DNA of 44,856 nucleotides from Thermomonas hydrothermalis (GCF_900129205.1 NZ_FQUK01000021.1:1-44856); one strand, 5' to 3'. Counted from the first letter of the stretch, positions 24,380 through 33,835 are shown. Made by a program: numbers and translations. The notes: generated by a model from the sequence alone, not told the origin.

Positions 24380-25528
24380 ATGGCACTGGTCACCCGCTCC
24401 ACCGCCCCACTGGAGCCATGGAAGGACCCATCGGCACAGCCGTTTCTGCGGATCGAAGGGATCACCAAAACCTTCGGCAAGGTGTACGCCTGCGATGACA
24501 TTTCGCTGGATGTTTATCGCGGCGAATTCTTTGCCCTCCTGGGCGGCTCGGGTTCCGGCAAGAGCACCCTGCTGCGCATTTTGGCCGGGCTGGAGACGCC
24601 GGACCGTGGCCGGGTGCTGATCGATGGCGTCGATGTGACCGCACTGCCGCCCTACCGACGGCCGGTGAACATGATGTTCCAGAGTTACGCCCTGTTCCCG
24701 CACATGACGGTGGCGCAAAACATCGCCTTTGGCCTGAAGCAGGACGGCATGAGCGCGGGTGAAATCCGGGATCGCGTACAGCAGATGCTGGAGCTGGTGC
24801 AGATGCCGCAGCTGGGCGCACGCAAGCCGTCGCAACTCTCCGGCGGCCAGCGCCAGCGTGTGGCCCTGGCGCGTGCATTGGCCAAGCAGCCCAAATTGCT
24901 GTTGCTGGATGAACCGCTGGGCGCGCTGGACAAGCGCCTGCGCGAACGCACCCAGTTCGAGCTGGTCAACATCCAGGAGCGTGTGGGGACCACGTTCGTG
25001 ATGGTCACCCATGACCAGGAAGAAGCGATGACCATGTCCAGCCGCATTGCGGTGATGGACGCCGGCCGTATCGTGCAGGTGTCCACCCCGGCGGCGCTGT
25101 ACGAATATCCAGCAACCCGCTTTGTGGCCGAGTTCATCGGCGGCATCAATCTGTTCGAAGGCCGGGTGCTGTCATCCAATCCTGACAACGGCCTGATGCG
25201 GATCGCCTGCAATGCTGTGGCCGGCGGCGCATTGCTGGCCCGCCATGCCGACCCACTGCCGGAAGGCACTGCCGTCAGTGTCGCGGTGCGCCCGGAAAAA
25301 ATCGACGTCCATGAATCTCGCCCGCAAGCCGACAACGTCGCCACAGGCAAGGTCCGCGATATCGCCTATCTCGGCGATGTCTCGATCTATCACGTCGAAA
25401 CCGAAACCGGCGTCGTGATTCGCGTGCAGGAAACGCATGTCGAACGCAGCTCCGAGCCACATTACGACTGGAACGAAACGCTGTGGCTGAGCTGGCCGGC
25501 CAGCGGTGCGGTGGTGCTGGCAACATGA
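24380..25528 (+). CDS. potG: Putrescine ABC transporter, ATP-binding protein
   Basis: A 382-residue ABC ATPase driving polyamine import. Walker A GGSGSGKST, Q-loop FQSYALFPHMTV, signature LSGGQRQRVALARAL, Walker B LLLLDEPLGALD and H-loop MVTHDQEEA are all present. The C-terminal TOBE regulatory domain (about 300-382; VRPEKIDV, VRDIAYLGDVSIY) is complete. It starts 1 nt after the potF stop, and its own TGA overlaps the potH ATG (ATGA). An N-terminal extension of about 25 residues before the first strand is usual for PotG. Confidence 0.96.
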   Translation: MALVTRSTAPLEPWKDPSAQPFLRIEGITKTFGKVYACDDISLDVYRGEFFALLGGSGSGKSTLLRILAGLETPDRGRVLIDGVDVTALPPYRRPVNMMFQSYALFPHMTVAQNIAFGLKQDGMSAGEIRDRVQQMLELVQMPQLGARKPSQLSGGQRQRVALARALAKQPKLLLLDEPLGALDKRLRERTQFELVNIQERVGTTFVMVTHDQEEAMTMSSRIAVMDAGRIVQVSTPAALYEYPATRFVAEFIGGINLFEGRVLSSNPDNGLMRIACNAVAGGALLARHADPLPEGTAVSVAVRPEKIDVHESRPQADNVATGKVRDIAYLGDVSIYHVETETGVVIRVQETHVERSSEPHYDWNETLWLSWPASGAVVLAT

Positions 25529-26514
25529 GCAACGGTAGCAACGGTCTCTGGTCGCAGTTGTGGGCCGAGGTTGTCCGCAACCTGTTCGGATGGTTCCGTG
25601 CGGTGGGAATCGAGTTCCGCACCCGGCGCGGGCGCTTCTTCGTGATCATGCTGCCGATGCTGTGGCTGCTGCTGTTTTTTGCAGTGCCGTTCCTGATCGT
25701 GCTGAAGATCAGTCTCGCCGAGGCGGTATTCGGGCAGGCACCTCCATACACGCCACTGGTGGAACACGGCGCCGACGGCACCACCAGCCTGCACCTGCAT
25801 ACCGGCAGCTATCTGCTGCTGCTTGAGGATCCACTGTATGTCACGGCCTATCTGAAATCGCTGCTGTTCGCCAGTGTGTCCACCGTGTGCTGCCTGCTGC
25901 TTGGCTATCCCATCGCCTACGGCATCGCCCGTGCCCGGCCGGCATGGCGGATGTTGCTACTGATACTGGTGATCTTGCCGTTCTGGACCAGCTCGTTGCT
26001 GCGCACCTACGCAATGATCGGCATGCTCAAGGCCAACGGCGTGCTGACCAGTGCACTGGCCTCGCTCGGGCTGGTCGAGCCTGGCACCGCGATCCTGCAC
26101 ACCGACCTCGCCGTGTACATCGGCATCGTCTACAACTACCTGCCGTTCATGATCCTGCCACTCACCGCCACGCTGATGCGGCTGGATTTCAGCCTGCTGG
26201 AAGCCGCAGCCGATCTCGGTGCAAAACCCTGGCAGGCGTTTCTGCGAATCACGCTGCCGCTGTCGATGCCGGGCATCATCGCCGGCGCGCTGCTGGTCTT
26301 CATTCCGGCGGTGGGTGAGTTCGTGATCCCCGACATCCTGGGTGGCCCGGATGCGCTGACCATCGGCCGGGTGCTATGGACGGAGTTTTTCACCAACCGT
26401 GACTGGCCGCTGGCGTCTGCAGTTGCGGTCGCCATGCTGCTGTTGCTGGTGATCCCGACACTGCTGTTTGAATACATCGAAAACCGCCACGAACGTCGTG
26501 AGGCGCAGTCATGA
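25525..26514 (+). CDS. potH: Putrescine ABC transporter permease PotH
   Basis: A 329-residue inner-membrane permease of the BPD_transp_1 class, forming the channel with PotI. The start is ATG 25525, overlapping the potG stop. About six TM helices are visible, the first around residues 40-60 (VIMLPMLWLLLFFAVPFLIV). The EAA loop that contacts the ATPase is LEAAADLGAKPWQAFLRITLPLSMPGI. The large periplasmic loop after TM1 (PPYTPLVEHGADGTTSLHLH) is typical of PotH/PotB. It is coupled to potI by another ATGA overlap. Confidence 0.95.
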   Translation: MSNGSNGLWSQLWAEVVRNLFGWFRAVGIEFRTRRGRFFVIMLPMLWLLLFFAVPFLIVLKISLAEAVFGQAPPYTPLVEHGADGTTSLHLHTGSYLLLLEDPLYVTAYLKSLLFASVSTVCCLLLGYPIAYGIARARPAWRMLLLILVILPFWTSSLLRTYAMIGMLKANGVLTSALASLGLVEPGTAILHTDLAVYIGIVYNYLPFMILPLTATLMRLDFSLLEAAADLGAKPWQAFLRITLPLSMPGIIAGALLVFIPAVGEFVIPDILGGPDALTIGRVLWTEFFTNRDWPLASAVAVAMLLLLVIPTLLFEYIENRHERREAQS

Positions 26515-27317
26515 GGCGCCATCCCTGGGGGCTTTGGCTGACTATGGCGGCAGGCTACACGCTGCTGTACGTCCCCATCGTTTCAATGGTCGTGTATTCG
26601 TTCAGCGCCTCGCGCATGGCCACGGTCTGGGCGGGCTTCTCCACCCGCTGGTATGTGGCCCTGTTCTCCAACGAGCAGATCCTGCAGGCGCTGGCACGCA
26701 GCCTGACCATTGCCGCCGTGGCCGCCACCGCTGCTACCGTGCTGGGCACCGCCTGCGGGCTGGCGCTCTCGAGGTTCGGCCGCTTCCCCGGCCGCGGTCT
26801 GCTCAGCCTGATGAACTCCGCGCCCATGGTGATGCCCGATGTCATGCTCGGCCTGTCCTCGCTGCTGCTGTTTGTCACCCTGCAGCAGATGCTGGGTTGG
26901 CCGGAACGCGGCATGGGCACCATTGCCATCGCCCACATCACCTTAACCACCTGCTACGTCACGGTGGTGGTGCGCTCACGCATGAGCACACTGGATGACA
27001 GCCTGGAAGAAGCCGCGATGGATCTGGGTGCGCGTCCATGGCAGGTGTTCTGGCTGATCACCTTGCCGCTGATCGCACCCGCCCTGCTGGCGGGCTGGCT
27101 GCTGGCCTTCACCCTGTCGCTGGACGACTTGGTCATCGCCAGCTTCACCTCCGGCCCCGGCGCCAGCACCCTGCCGATGCTGATCTATTCGAAAGTGAAG
27201 CTAGGCGTGACCCCGGAGATCAATGCGTTAGCGACGCTGATCGTCAGCGTAGTCGCACTCGGCGTCGTGGCCGCCGGCCTGTTGATGCACCGGCGCGAGC
27301 AGGCCGGCAGTCGCTGA
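26511..27317 (+). CDS. potI: Putrescine ABC transporter permease PotI
   Basis: A 268-residue second permease with six TM helices. The EAA motif LEEAAMDLGARPWQVFWLITLPLIAP and the late segment FTLSLDDLVIASFTSGPGASTLPMLIYS match PotI/PotC. It is the last gene of the tightly coupled potFGHI operon. Its TGA (27315-27317) directly abuts the stop codon of the convergent rlmL gene with no base between, so there is no terminator in the gap. Confidence 0.95.
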   Translation: MRRHPWGLWLTMAAGYTLLYVPIVSMVVYSFSASRMATVWAGFSTRWYVALFSNEQILQALARSLTIAAVAATAATVLGTACGLALSRFGRFPGRGLLSLMNSAPMVMPDVMLGLSSLLLFVTLQQMLGWPERGMGTIAIAHITLTTCYVTVVVRSRMSTLDDSLEEAAMDLGARPWQVFWLITLPLIAPALLAGWLLAFTLSLDDLVIASFTSGPGASTLPMLIYSKVKLGVTPEINALATLIVSVVALGVVAAGLLMHRREQAGSR

Positions 27318-29453
27318 TCAGCTGCCGCGCCGGATGATCCGCCAGGCGCGGTGGATCCTGGGATTGCGGGCGAAATCCGGCGGGATGGTGGACGCGCTGA
27401 TGTCCTCCACCTGGGCGAACTCGGCCAGTGCCGCTTCGTCCAGCCGGAAGCGGCGGAAATTGTTGCTGAAGTACAGCACGCCGCCCGGCGCCAGCCGCGC
27501 CACCGCCGCGCGCAGCAAGCGCACGTGGTCACGCTGCACGTCGAAGTCGCTGGCACGCTTGGAGTTGGAGAACGTCGGCGGGTCGCAGAAGATCACGTCG
27601 TATTCGCCGCGATCGGCCTCCAGCCACGTCAGCGCATCGGCCTGGGTGATGCGGTGGCGGGTGCCGCCGATGTTATTGCCGCGCAGGTTGTCGGCCAGCC
27701 ATTCGAGATAGGTGGCCGACAGGTCCACGCTGGTGGTCTGCGCCGCGCCCTGCACCGCCGCCTGCACGGTGGCCACACCGGTATAGCAGAACAGGTTGAG
27801 AAACCGCTTGCCGCGCGCTTCCAGCGCCATCCGCGCGCGCAGCGGGCGGTGGTCGAGGAACAACCCGGTGTCGAGGTAGTCGAACAGATTGACCTGCAGC
27901 AGCGCCGGGCCTTCGCGCACGGTCAAAAACTCACCGCGCTGTGCCAGCCGCCCATATTTGCTGCCGCCCTTGCCGGGCGCACGGGTTTTCACCGCCACCC
28001 GTTCGCGCGGCACGGCAAACACTTCGCGTACCGCCAGCAGCAGCTCATCGAGGCGCCGGCGGGTGGTGGCCTCCGGAATCTCGGCTGGCGCAGCATATTC
28101 CTGCACGTGCAGCCAGGTTTCGCCTGTGACCGTCGTGTACACATCGACGGCGCAGGCATATTCCGGAATGTCGGCATCGTAGGCACGGAAACAAGTCACC
28201 TGCGCCTGCTGGCGCCAGCGCGCTAGCTTGTCGAGATTTTTGCGCAGCCGGTTGGCCACCATTTGCGCACCCGCCGGAAGCTCGCGTCGGTCGCTGGCTT
28301 CACGTTGTGGCGGAAGGATGGGGTCGCAGACAATCAGGCTGCACGCAAGCGGTCCATTGAAAACACCATAGCGTTTCCTGGCCCGCAGACCGGTGGCGCG
28401 CGCTAACGCCTCATCACCACACAACAGCGCGGCGCGCCAGCCGGGAACCGCCCGCTTGAGCGCATCTCCAAGCTGGCGATACAGGGCCGGATCGGCCTGC
28501 AACCGCGCATCGTAGGGAGGGTTGCAGACCACGGCGCCGCGCGGGGCCGCCAATGCCGGCAGCGCAGCGATATCGCGCTGGCACAGGTCGATGGCCTCGG
28601 CCACGCCGGCGGCCTGCGCGTTCTCACGCGCGGCCCGGATCGCGGCGGGGTCACGGTCGCTGCCATGGATGCACGGGCGCAGCGCAGCGCGGCCTTGCGC
28701 TGCCCGTGCTTCGGCATCGGCGTGCAGGCGCGCCCAGGCGTCGCGGTCCAGCCCCAGCCAGCGGCTCGGCAGCCGCGCGCCATGGCGCTGCAAGCCCGGC
28801 GCCACGTCGGCGGCCATCAAGGCACCTTCGATCAGCAGGGTGCCGCTACCGCACATGGGGTCGAGCAGATCACCGCCTTGCGCATACACCTGCGGCCAGT
28901 CGGCGCGCAACAACACCGCCGCGGCCACGGTTTCTTTCAGCGGTGCCTCACCCTGGGCGCGCCGCCAGCCACGGCGGTGCATCGGGCCGCCGGACAGATC
29001 AATCGAAAGCGTGGCCCGCCCTTTGCGCACCACCAGATGGATGCGCACATCGGCGGCCTCCACGTCCACATCCGGGCGCTGCCCGGTCTGCTGCCGCAGG
29101 GTATCGACGATGGCGTCCTTCACCCGCTGTGCCGCATACCGGGCATGGGTCAACGCGTCGCCGGAGACGTGCGCGTCGATGGCGATGCTGTGCTCCGGCG
29201 ACAGATGCCGCAACCACTCCACCGCCACGGCCCCGGCATACAGGGCATCCGCGTCGGCACAGTCGAACTCGGCAATCGGCCACAGGATGCGGCTGGCCAG
29301 TCGCGACCACAACACCGCCCGCAGCGCATCGTCCAGGGTGCCTTCAACGTTGACGCCGGCAATGGCGGCGGTGGCGCGCACACAGCCCAACTGCATGAGC
29401 TCGTCGGCCAGCAGGTATTCCAGACCCTTGCCGCAGGACGCGAAAAAACGCAT
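27318..29453 (-). CDS. rlmL: 23S rRNA (guanine-N2)-methyltransferase, RlmL/RlmK fusion
   Basis: A 711-residue fused methyltransferase (E. coli RlmKL is about 700) making m2G2445 and m7G2069 in 23S rRNA. The start at ATG 29453 gives the canonical [25 protein letters not shown] domain (about 50-160) precedes the RlmL methyltransferase with [14 protein letters not shown] and the catalytic NPPY ([10 protein letters not shown]). The C-terminal RlmK part has [15 protein letters not shown] and [12 protein letters not shown]. It lies 4 nt after the alpha/beta hydrolase gene in the same direction, and the two are likely co-transcribed. Confidence 0.96.
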   Translation of the reverse strand: MRFFASCGKGLEYLLADELMQLGCVRATAAIAGVNVEGTLDDALRAVLWSRLASRILWPIAEFDCADADALYAGAVAVEWLRHLSPEHSIAIDAHVSGDALTHARYAAQRVKDAIVDTLRQQTGQRPDVDVEAADVRIHLVVRKGRATLSIDLSGGPMHRRGWRRAQGEAPLKETVAAAVLLRADWPQVYAQGGDLLDPMCGSGTLLIEGALMAADVAPGLQRHGARLPSRWLGLDRDAWARLHADAEARAAQGRAALRPCIHGSDRDPAAIRAARENAQAAGVAEAIDLCQRDIAALPALAAPRGAVVCNPPYDARLQADPALYRQLGDALKRAVPGWRAALLCGDEALARATGLRARKRYGVFNGPLACSLIVCDPILPPQREASDRRELPAGAQMVANRLRKNLDKLARWRQQAQVTCFRAYDADIPEYACAVDVYTTVTGETWLHVQEYAAPAEIPEATTRRRLDELLLAVREVFAVPRERVAVKTRAPGKGGSKYGRLAQRGEFLTVREGPALLQVNLFDYLDTGLFLDHRPLRARMALEARGKRFLNLFCYTGVATVQAAVQGAAQTTSVDLSATYLEWLADNLRGNNIGGTRHRITQADALTWLEADRGEYDVIFCDPPTFSNSKRASDFDVQRDHVRLLRAAVARLAPGGVLYFSNNFRRFRLDEAALAEFAQVEDISASTIPPDFARNPRIHRAWRIIRRGS

Positions 29454-29457
29454 GACG

Positions 29458-29982
29458 TCAGAGCGTAGCCAGCAGTGCGGCGAACGCGTCGGCACTGGCC
29501 TGCACGTGGTCGGACAGGCGGTGGGAATCATTCACCAGCAGCAGCCGCGCACTGCGTGCTGCGGCCCAGTCCACCACCTGCGCGACCGGGATCAGCTCGT
29601 CATGCCAACCGTGGATGATCGAGGTCGGCACCAGTGACGCCGGCATTGGCGGCGCACCTTCCATGACCACCGGCGGCGCCATCAGGAACAGGCCCGCCAC
29701 CGGCACCTGCATCGACACCACGCCGCTGATATAGGCACCAAGACTGGAACCGGCCAGGACCAGCGGGCCGCGCTCAGCCGCTGCCCGCGCCAGCCGCAGC
29801 AAGCGCTCGATGCGCGCCGGCACGTCGCCCAGCGGGGTCACCTCGCGGCGGGCATCGAGATCGGTGTAGTCCGGGCGCTCATGGCTCCAGCCCAGGCGCT
29901 CGGCCACCTCTGCCAGCGCAGTCACCTTGGTGGCGTCGGGGCCGCTTTCGAAACCGTGGGAAAGTATGCAATGTCCTTTCAT
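29458..29982 (-). CDS. Small alpha/beta hydrolase
   Basis: A 174-residue alpha/beta hydrolase of the YqiA/UPF0227-like size class. The oxyanion segment is [14 protein letters not shown]. The nucleophile elbow GSSLG is in [15 protein letters not shown] probable acid Asp is in [12 protein letters not shown], and the catalytic His in [11 protein letters not shown]. The substrate is unknown; family members are esterases or thioesterases. It leads rlmL and diverges from ampD across only 22 bp. Its -10 (TAGCAT on the minus strand) lies 6 nt before the ATG and shares a palindrome with the ampD -10. Confidence 0.85.
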   Translation of the reverse strand: MKGHCILSHGFESGPDATKVTALAEVAERLGWSHERPDYTDLDARREVTPLGDVPARIERLLRLARAAAERGPLVLAGSSLGAYISGVVSMQVPVAGLFLMAPPVVMEGAPPMPASLVPTSIIHGWHDELIPVAQVVDWAAARSARLLLVNDSHRLSDHVQASADAFAALLATL

Positions 29983-29988
29983 ATGCGA

Positions 29989-29998
29989 ATGCTAGCAT
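29989..29998. promoter_or_regulatory. Symmetric bidirectional -10 element (hydrolase / ampD)
   Basis: The palindrome ATGCTAGCAT reads TAGCAT on both strands. On the plus strand TAGCAT (29993-29998) is 6 nt before the ampD ATG at 30005. On the minus strand TAGCAT (29994-29989) is 6 nt before the hydrolase ATG at 29982. The whole 22-bp gap is symmetrical about it, and no Shine-Dalgarno is present for either gene. Confidence 0.6.
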
Positions 29999-30004
29999 CG
30001 GTGC

Positions 30005-30589
30005 ATGGCCGCCCCCACGATCCACCCGCATCCTTTGCCCTATGCCGACCGGCTCGAAACGCGGTCGCCAGCGGCCATCGACACCGTGGTGATCCACTGC
30101 ACCGAGCTGCCTGATCTGGCCACGGCGCGTGATTATGGCGAGCGGGTGATGTATCCATCCGGCACCGGCAACAGCGGTCATTACTACATCGACCGCGATG
30201 GGCGGATCGAGCAATACGTGCCGGTCGAGCGCATCGCCCACCACGTCCGCGGCTGGAACGCTCGCAGCCTCGGCATCGAGCTGGTCAACCGCGGCCGCTA
30301 CCCGCACTGGCTGGACTCCCGCCACCAGGCGATGGACACGCCCTATCCCGATGCCCAGATCGACGCCTTGATCGGGCTGCTGCAGTGGCTCAAGACAACG
30401 CTGCCGGGGCTGACCTGGATCGCCGGCCACGAGGATCTCGATCGCGAGGCGGTGCCCGCCAGCAACGATCCGGCCATCCTGGTCCCCCGCAAACGCGATC
30501 CCGGCCCACAGTTCCCTTGGTCGCGGGTACTGGCGGCCGTGCCGCTGGCACGGCTGCCCGCCATGGCCGATGCGGGACCGCCGGTATAA
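30005..30589 (+). CDS. N-acetylmuramoyl-L-alanine amidase, AmpD-like
   Basis: A 194-residue Amidase_2 (PGRP-fold) zinc amidase. Without a signal peptide it should act in the cytoplasm, removing the peptide from anhydro-MurNAc-peptides imported during wall recycling, as AmpD does. Zn ligands are predicted in VVIHCTELP (His), SGHYYIDRDGRIEQYVP and IAGHEDLDR (His), with the typical HHVRGWNARSLGIELVNRG core. Loss of AmpD-type activity commonly derepresses beta-lactamases. The ampE partner gene is not next to it. The start has a leaderless -10. Confidence 0.9.
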   Translation: MAAPTIHPHPLPYADRLETRSPAAIDTVVIHCTELPDLATARDYGERVMYPSGTGNSGHYYIDRDGRIEQYVPVERIAHHVRGWNARSLGIELVNRGRYPHWLDSRHQAMDTPYPDAQIDALIGLLQWLKTTLPGLTWIAGHEDLDREAVPASNDPAILVPRKRDPGPQFPWSRVLAAVPLARLPAMADAGPPV

Positions 30590-30590
30590 T
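30585..30590 (+). promoter_or_regulatory. Consensus -10 of tesB (leaderless)
   Basis: A perfect TATAAT overlapping the ampD-like stop codon, followed by CCGCGC and the tesB ATG at 30597. There is no Shine-Dalgarno. Confidence 0.7.
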
Positions 30591-30596
30591 CCGCGC

Positions 30597-31472
30597 ATGA
30601 ATGCCCCTGTCTCCGAGCTCATCGAGCTGCTCTCGCTGGAGCGGCTGGAAGACGACCTGTTCCGCGGTCAGAGCCGCGATATCGGCACCAAATACGTCTT
30701 TGGCGGACAGGTGCTCGGCCAAGCCCTATCCGCCGCACAGGCCACCATGACCCAGCCGCGCGCGGCCCACTCGCTGCACGCCTATTTTCTGCGCGCCGGT
30801 GACATCGAAGCGCCGATCGTCTACCACGTCGATCGCACCCGCGACGGTGGCAGCTTCTCGGTGCGGCGGGTCACTGCGGTCCAGCATGGCAAGGTGATCT
30901 TCTTCTGCGCCGCCTCATTCCAGAAAGAGGAGCCAGGCGCCGAACACCAGCTGTCGATGCCAGAGGTTCCCATGCCCGAGGACCTGGAACCGCCACCGGC
31001 GATTCCGCCGGAACGGCTGGCCCAGTTGCCCACCATGGTGCAACGCTGGCTCAACCGCGCCGGCCCGTTCGAGTTCCGCCACGTCTATCCGCGCGACGAG
31101 CTCAACCCCCCCAAGCGCCCGCCCTACCAGCAGGTCTGGTTCCGGCTGGCGGCACCGGTCGGTGACTCGCCGGAACTGCATCGGGCGCTGCTGGCCTATG
31201 CCAGCGATTTCCACCTGCTCGGCACCGCCACCTTCCCGCACGGCATCAGCTACTACCAGCCCAATGTGCAGATGGCCTCGCTGGATCACGCGCTATGGTT
31301 CCACCGCAGCTTCCGCGCCGACGACTGGCTGCTGTATTCGATCGACAGCCCGAGCGCACAAGGCGCCCGCGGGCTTGCGCGCGGCCTGATCTACGACCGC
31401 AATGGCCGGCTGGTGGCCAGCACTGCCCAGGAAGGAATGATCCGGGTTCTGCCTGAAGCCGCCACACGATGA
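30597..31472 (+). CDS. tesB: Acyl-CoA thioesterase II
   Basis: A 291-residue double hot-dog thioesterase that hydrolyses medium and long acyl-CoAs. The start at ATG 30597 sits 6 nt behind TATAAT. Typical TesB segments: FRGQSRDIGTKYVFGGQVLGQAL, the SLHAYFLRAGD motif, RDGGSFSVRRV, YASDFHLLGTATFPHG, SLDHALWFHRSFRADDWLLY and the closing GLIYDRNGRLVASTAQEGMIR. The Asp of YASDFHLL and the Gln of TAQEG fit the E. coli TesB catalytic residues. Its stop overlaps the start of the DUF2007 gene. Confidence 0.96.
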   Translation: MNAPVSELIELLSLERLEDDLFRGQSRDIGTKYVFGGQVLGQALSAAQATMTQPRAAHSLHAYFLRAGDIEAPIVYHVDRTRDGGSFSVRRVTAVQHGKVIFFCAASFQKEEPGAEHQLSMPEVPMPEDLEPPPAIPPERLAQLPTMVQRWLNRAGPFEFRHVYPRDELNPPKRPPYQQVWFRLAAPVGDSPELHRALLAYASDFHLLGTATFPHGISYYQPNVQMASLDHALWFHRSFRADDWLLYSIDSPSAQGARGLARGLIYDRNGRLVASTAQEGMIRVLPEAATR

Positions 31473-32308
31473 GGAAGGTCTTTTCCAGCCTGCGCCTGGA
31501 AAACGTCGAGGCGGTGGCCCGGCTGCTGCGTGATGCCGGCATCGAGGTCAAGATCGAGCATGGCCGCAGCTACCGCGGCTACCGGCGCGGCAACTTCAGC
31601 TACGACAGCCGCAAGTTGCCCGAGCAGATGCCCGCCGTCTGGATCGTCCGCGCCGAGGACCAACCGCGCGGCCGGCAGATTTTGCGTGAACTTGGCCTGC
31701 TGGAAGACGCCCGCCAGCAGGGCGGCTACCTGCCTGCCGCCCTGCAGACCACCGAGAAAGCGACTGTCACGCGCCGTCCGGCAGCGCCAGGGAGGCGGCT
31801 GAAGCTGTGGCTGCTAGCGCTGATCGGCGCCGTGATTGCACTGGCGCTGGTGCAGACGCGCAAACCCGCGCCCGCACCCGCCAACAAGGCTCCTGCAACG
31901 GCGGCGCCGGCGATGCCAACCCTGGAGACCATCACCGATCCCCAGGTGTTCCGCTATGACGTGCCAACCGCACTGGTCGCACGGCTGCTGGAGCATGCCC
32001 TGCACGGGAAGACCCCTGCCCAGGCCTGCGTGCGCGTGGATGGACGCGACCCGTCCCCTGCGGCGCTGGCGGCCGCGCGCGTGCCGGCCGCCATCCAGCT
32101 GCGCCCCGCCTCGGCCTGCGCTGGCCAGCACGAGGCAGCAGCGAACACCATCGCCATCGATGACTACATGACCGATGGCAGCGGCAGCGGCGAAGTCACG
32201 CTGGCGGTCGGCACATCACCACCACAGGTGCTGTCGGTGACACGGCAGGGCCGGCAATGGCAGATCGGGGCGACGCGCCCGGCCAGCGCCGACGCCGACC
32301 GTCGCTAA
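31469..32308 (+). CDS. DUF2007 membrane protein ('pathogenicity-like')
   Basis: A 279-residue inner-membrane protein. The N-terminal DUF2007-like domain (about 1-80) is cytoplasmic: MRKVFSSLRLENVEAVARLL...GIEVKI, a fold predicted to act in signalling or PII-like binding. One TM helix lies at about 112-128 (LWLLALIGAVIALALV). A Pro/Ala-rich stretch and a periplasmic domain of about 120 residues follow, with two Cys (QACVRVDGRDPS; RPASACAGQ) that could form a disulfide. The ATG overlaps the tesB stop (ATGA), so it is translationally coupled. Similar proteins in Xanthomonas are labelled pathogenicity-like; the true role is unknown. Confidence 0.78.
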   Translation: MRKVFSSLRLENVEAVARLLRDAGIEVKIEHGRSYRGYRRGNFSYDSRKLPEQMPAVWIVRAEDQPRGRQILRELGLLEDARQQGGYLPAALQTTEKATVTRRPAAPGRRLKLWLLALIGAVIALALVQTRKPAPAPANKAPATAAPAMPTLETITDPQVFRYDVPTALVARLLEHALHGKTPAQACVRVDGRDPSPAALAAARVPAAIQLRPASACAGQHEAAANTIAIDDYMTDGSGSGEVTLAVGTSPPQVLSVTRQGRQWQIGATRPASADADRR

Positions 32309-32365
32309 AGAAAGAAAGCCTGAGCACTGCGATCTGCTGTCAGTCCACGCGGCATCCTTGCCGGC

Positions 32366-32395
32366 GGGAATCTCCGAACTGCTCGACGATTCCCG
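32366..32395. repeat. Intergenic palindromic repeat, copy 2
   Basis: Matches the block at 10596-10625 in 24 of 30 bases, including the complete first 12 (GGGAATCTCCGA) and the last 8 (GATTCCCG). The outer arms GCGGGAATC / GATTCCCGC pair. It lies between the convergent DUF2007 and EF-hand genes and lacks a T-run. Same candidate REP-like family. Confidence 0.7.
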
Positions 32396-32435
32396 CACGC
32401 CGGCCGTGCGCCTGCCACAGCGCACGCGATCGCCA

Positions 32436-32921
32436 TCACTTTCCAGGCGCGGGCGGTGGCGGCGCCTTATCCGGCATCGGTGGCCGCTGCCGGTGCTCAC
32501 CCATCGGGTGGCACACCTGCGGGATCTTGTCGAACTCCTCTCGACTGAGCTTGCCGTCCTTGTTGCTGTCGGCCTTGTCGAAGCATTCGGCACGTTGCTC
32601 GGCCATGCGCTGCTGCCACTGCTGCCGATCCATGGGCGGCTGGCCATCCTGGCGCCAGTGCCGCGCCGGCAGTTCATCGGAGGTGAGCTTGCCGTCCTTG
32701 TTTTTGTCGAGCTGGTCGAATCGCGCTGCCAGACGCGGGAACTTGGCCGCCTCGTCACGCGTGATGACACCGTCACCATTGGCATCCACCCGTTGCATGG
32801 GCGATGCCGGCGGGGCAGGTGGCGCAGCTGGCGGGGCGGGTGGCGGGGCCACCTGCGCGATCGCCGCGGCAGAGGCCATGGTCGTCGTCAATGCCAGAAG
32901 CATCAGGTGCAGTCGTTTCAT
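32436..32921 (-). CDS. Exported EF-hand calcium-binding protein
   Basis: A 161-residue secreted protein with a signal peptide (about 1-22) and a Pro/Ala-rich segment (25-41). Three canonical EF-hand loops follow: DANGDGVITRDE (46-57), DKNKDGKLTSDE (72-83) and DSNKDGKLSREE (118-129). Each has Asp/Asn at loop positions 1, 3 and 5 and Glu at 12, so Ca2+ binding is likely. The C-terminus is Pro-rich. A GGAGGAGAG ribosome binding site precedes the ATG. It may be a periplasmic or extracellular calcium buffer or sensor; no partner is evident. It is transcribed alone, convergent with the DUF2007 gene and divergent from bpt. Confidence 0.9.
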   Translation of the reverse strand: MKRLHLMLLALTTTMASAAAIAQVAPPPAPPAAPPAPPASPMQRVDANGDGVITRDEAAKFPRLAARFDQLDKNKDGKLTSDELPARHWRQDGQPPMDRQQWQQRMAEQRAECFDKADSNKDGKLSREEFDKIPQVCHPMGEHRQRPPMPDKAPPPPAPGK

Positions 32922-33044
32922 GTCGTCTCTCCTCCCGATACCGCATCGGGGTACTGCCAGAAACGCATCTACAGCGCTACGGTTGACCTGCCGATTGGGT
33001 GACCGATGCCCGCAGCTGGCAGTCGTTACACCTCACAAGGGCGC

Positions 33045-33050
33045 TATGCT
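33045..33050 (+). promoter_or_regulatory. Probable leaderless -10 of bpt
   Basis: TATGCT is followed by GCACAC and the ATG at 33057, with no Shine-Dalgarno. This also supports 33057 over the in-frame ATG at 33006. Confidence 0.6.
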
Positions 33051-33056
33051 GCACAC

Positions 33057-33788
33057 ATGCGGAGCAACGACGACACCCTCCGGCTGTTCCACTCTGTCCC
33101 GCACGCCTGCGGCTATTGGCCTGGCCGCGAGGCGCGCGATCTGGTGCTGGATCCGCGCGACCCGCGCCTGCCCACGCTCTACCCGACCGCCCTGCAGTGG
33201 GGCTTCCGCCGCTCCGGCGATATCGTCTACCGCCCGGCCTGCCAGGGCTGCCGCGCCTGCGTGCCGGTGCGGATCCCGGTGGCTGACTTCCAGCCCAACC
33301 GCAGCCAGCGCCGCTGTCTGAGCCGCAATGCCGATCTCGAGCCGCATATCGTCAGTCCGGCCTGCACCGAGGAATACCTCCGGCTGTATCAGCGCTATCT
33401 GGTGCGGCGCCATCCTGGCGGCGGCATGGACGGGCATGGGGCGCACGAGTTCACCCAGTTTCTGATTGGCAGCTGGAACGAAAGCCGCTTCCTGGAACTG
33501 CGTCAGCGCGTCACCCACACATTGCTGGCGGTGGCGGTCACCGATCTGACCGATGACGCGCTGTCGGCGGTCTATACCTTCTACGATCCCGACGAGGCCA
33601 GACGCGGTCTGGGCACACTGGCAATCCTGCACCAACTGATGTGGGCCAAACGCAGCGGTCGCACGCACCTGTACCTGGGATACTGGATCGATGGCCATCC
33701 GAAAATGCATTACAAGCGCCGGTTCGCACCGCTGCAGGCCTTCGATGGGCGCACCTGGCGCACGCTGCCACCGACCTGTCACGATTGA
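33057..33788 (+). CDS. bpt: Aspartate/glutamate leucyltransferase (N-degron pathway)
   Basis: A 243-residue bacterial protein transferase of the ATE family that adds Leu from Leu-tRNA to proteins with N-terminal Asp or Glu, marking them for ClpS/ClpAP. The N-terminal Cys motif is [18 protein letters not shown]. The C-terminal GNAT-like part has [38 protein letters not shown] and [23 protein letters not shown], all typical of Bpt. It is often found with aat or clpS, but neither is adjacent here. Confidence 0.94.
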   Translation: MRSNDDTLRLFHSVPHACGYWPGREARDLVLDPRDPRLPTLYPTALQWGFRRSGDIVYRPACQGCRACVPVRIPVADFQPNRSQRRCLSRNADLEPHIVSPACTEEYLRLYQRYLVRRHPGGGMDGHGAHEFTQFLIGSWNESRFLELRQRVTHTLLAVAVTDLTDDALSAVYTFYDPDEARRGLGTLAILHQLMWAKRSGRTHLYLGYWIDGHPKMHYKRRFAPLQAFDGRTWRTLPPTCHD

Positions 33789-33835
33789 CCATGCCCGACT
33801 GCGGAGGCGGACGTTTGCCGTGCCATCCTGATCCC

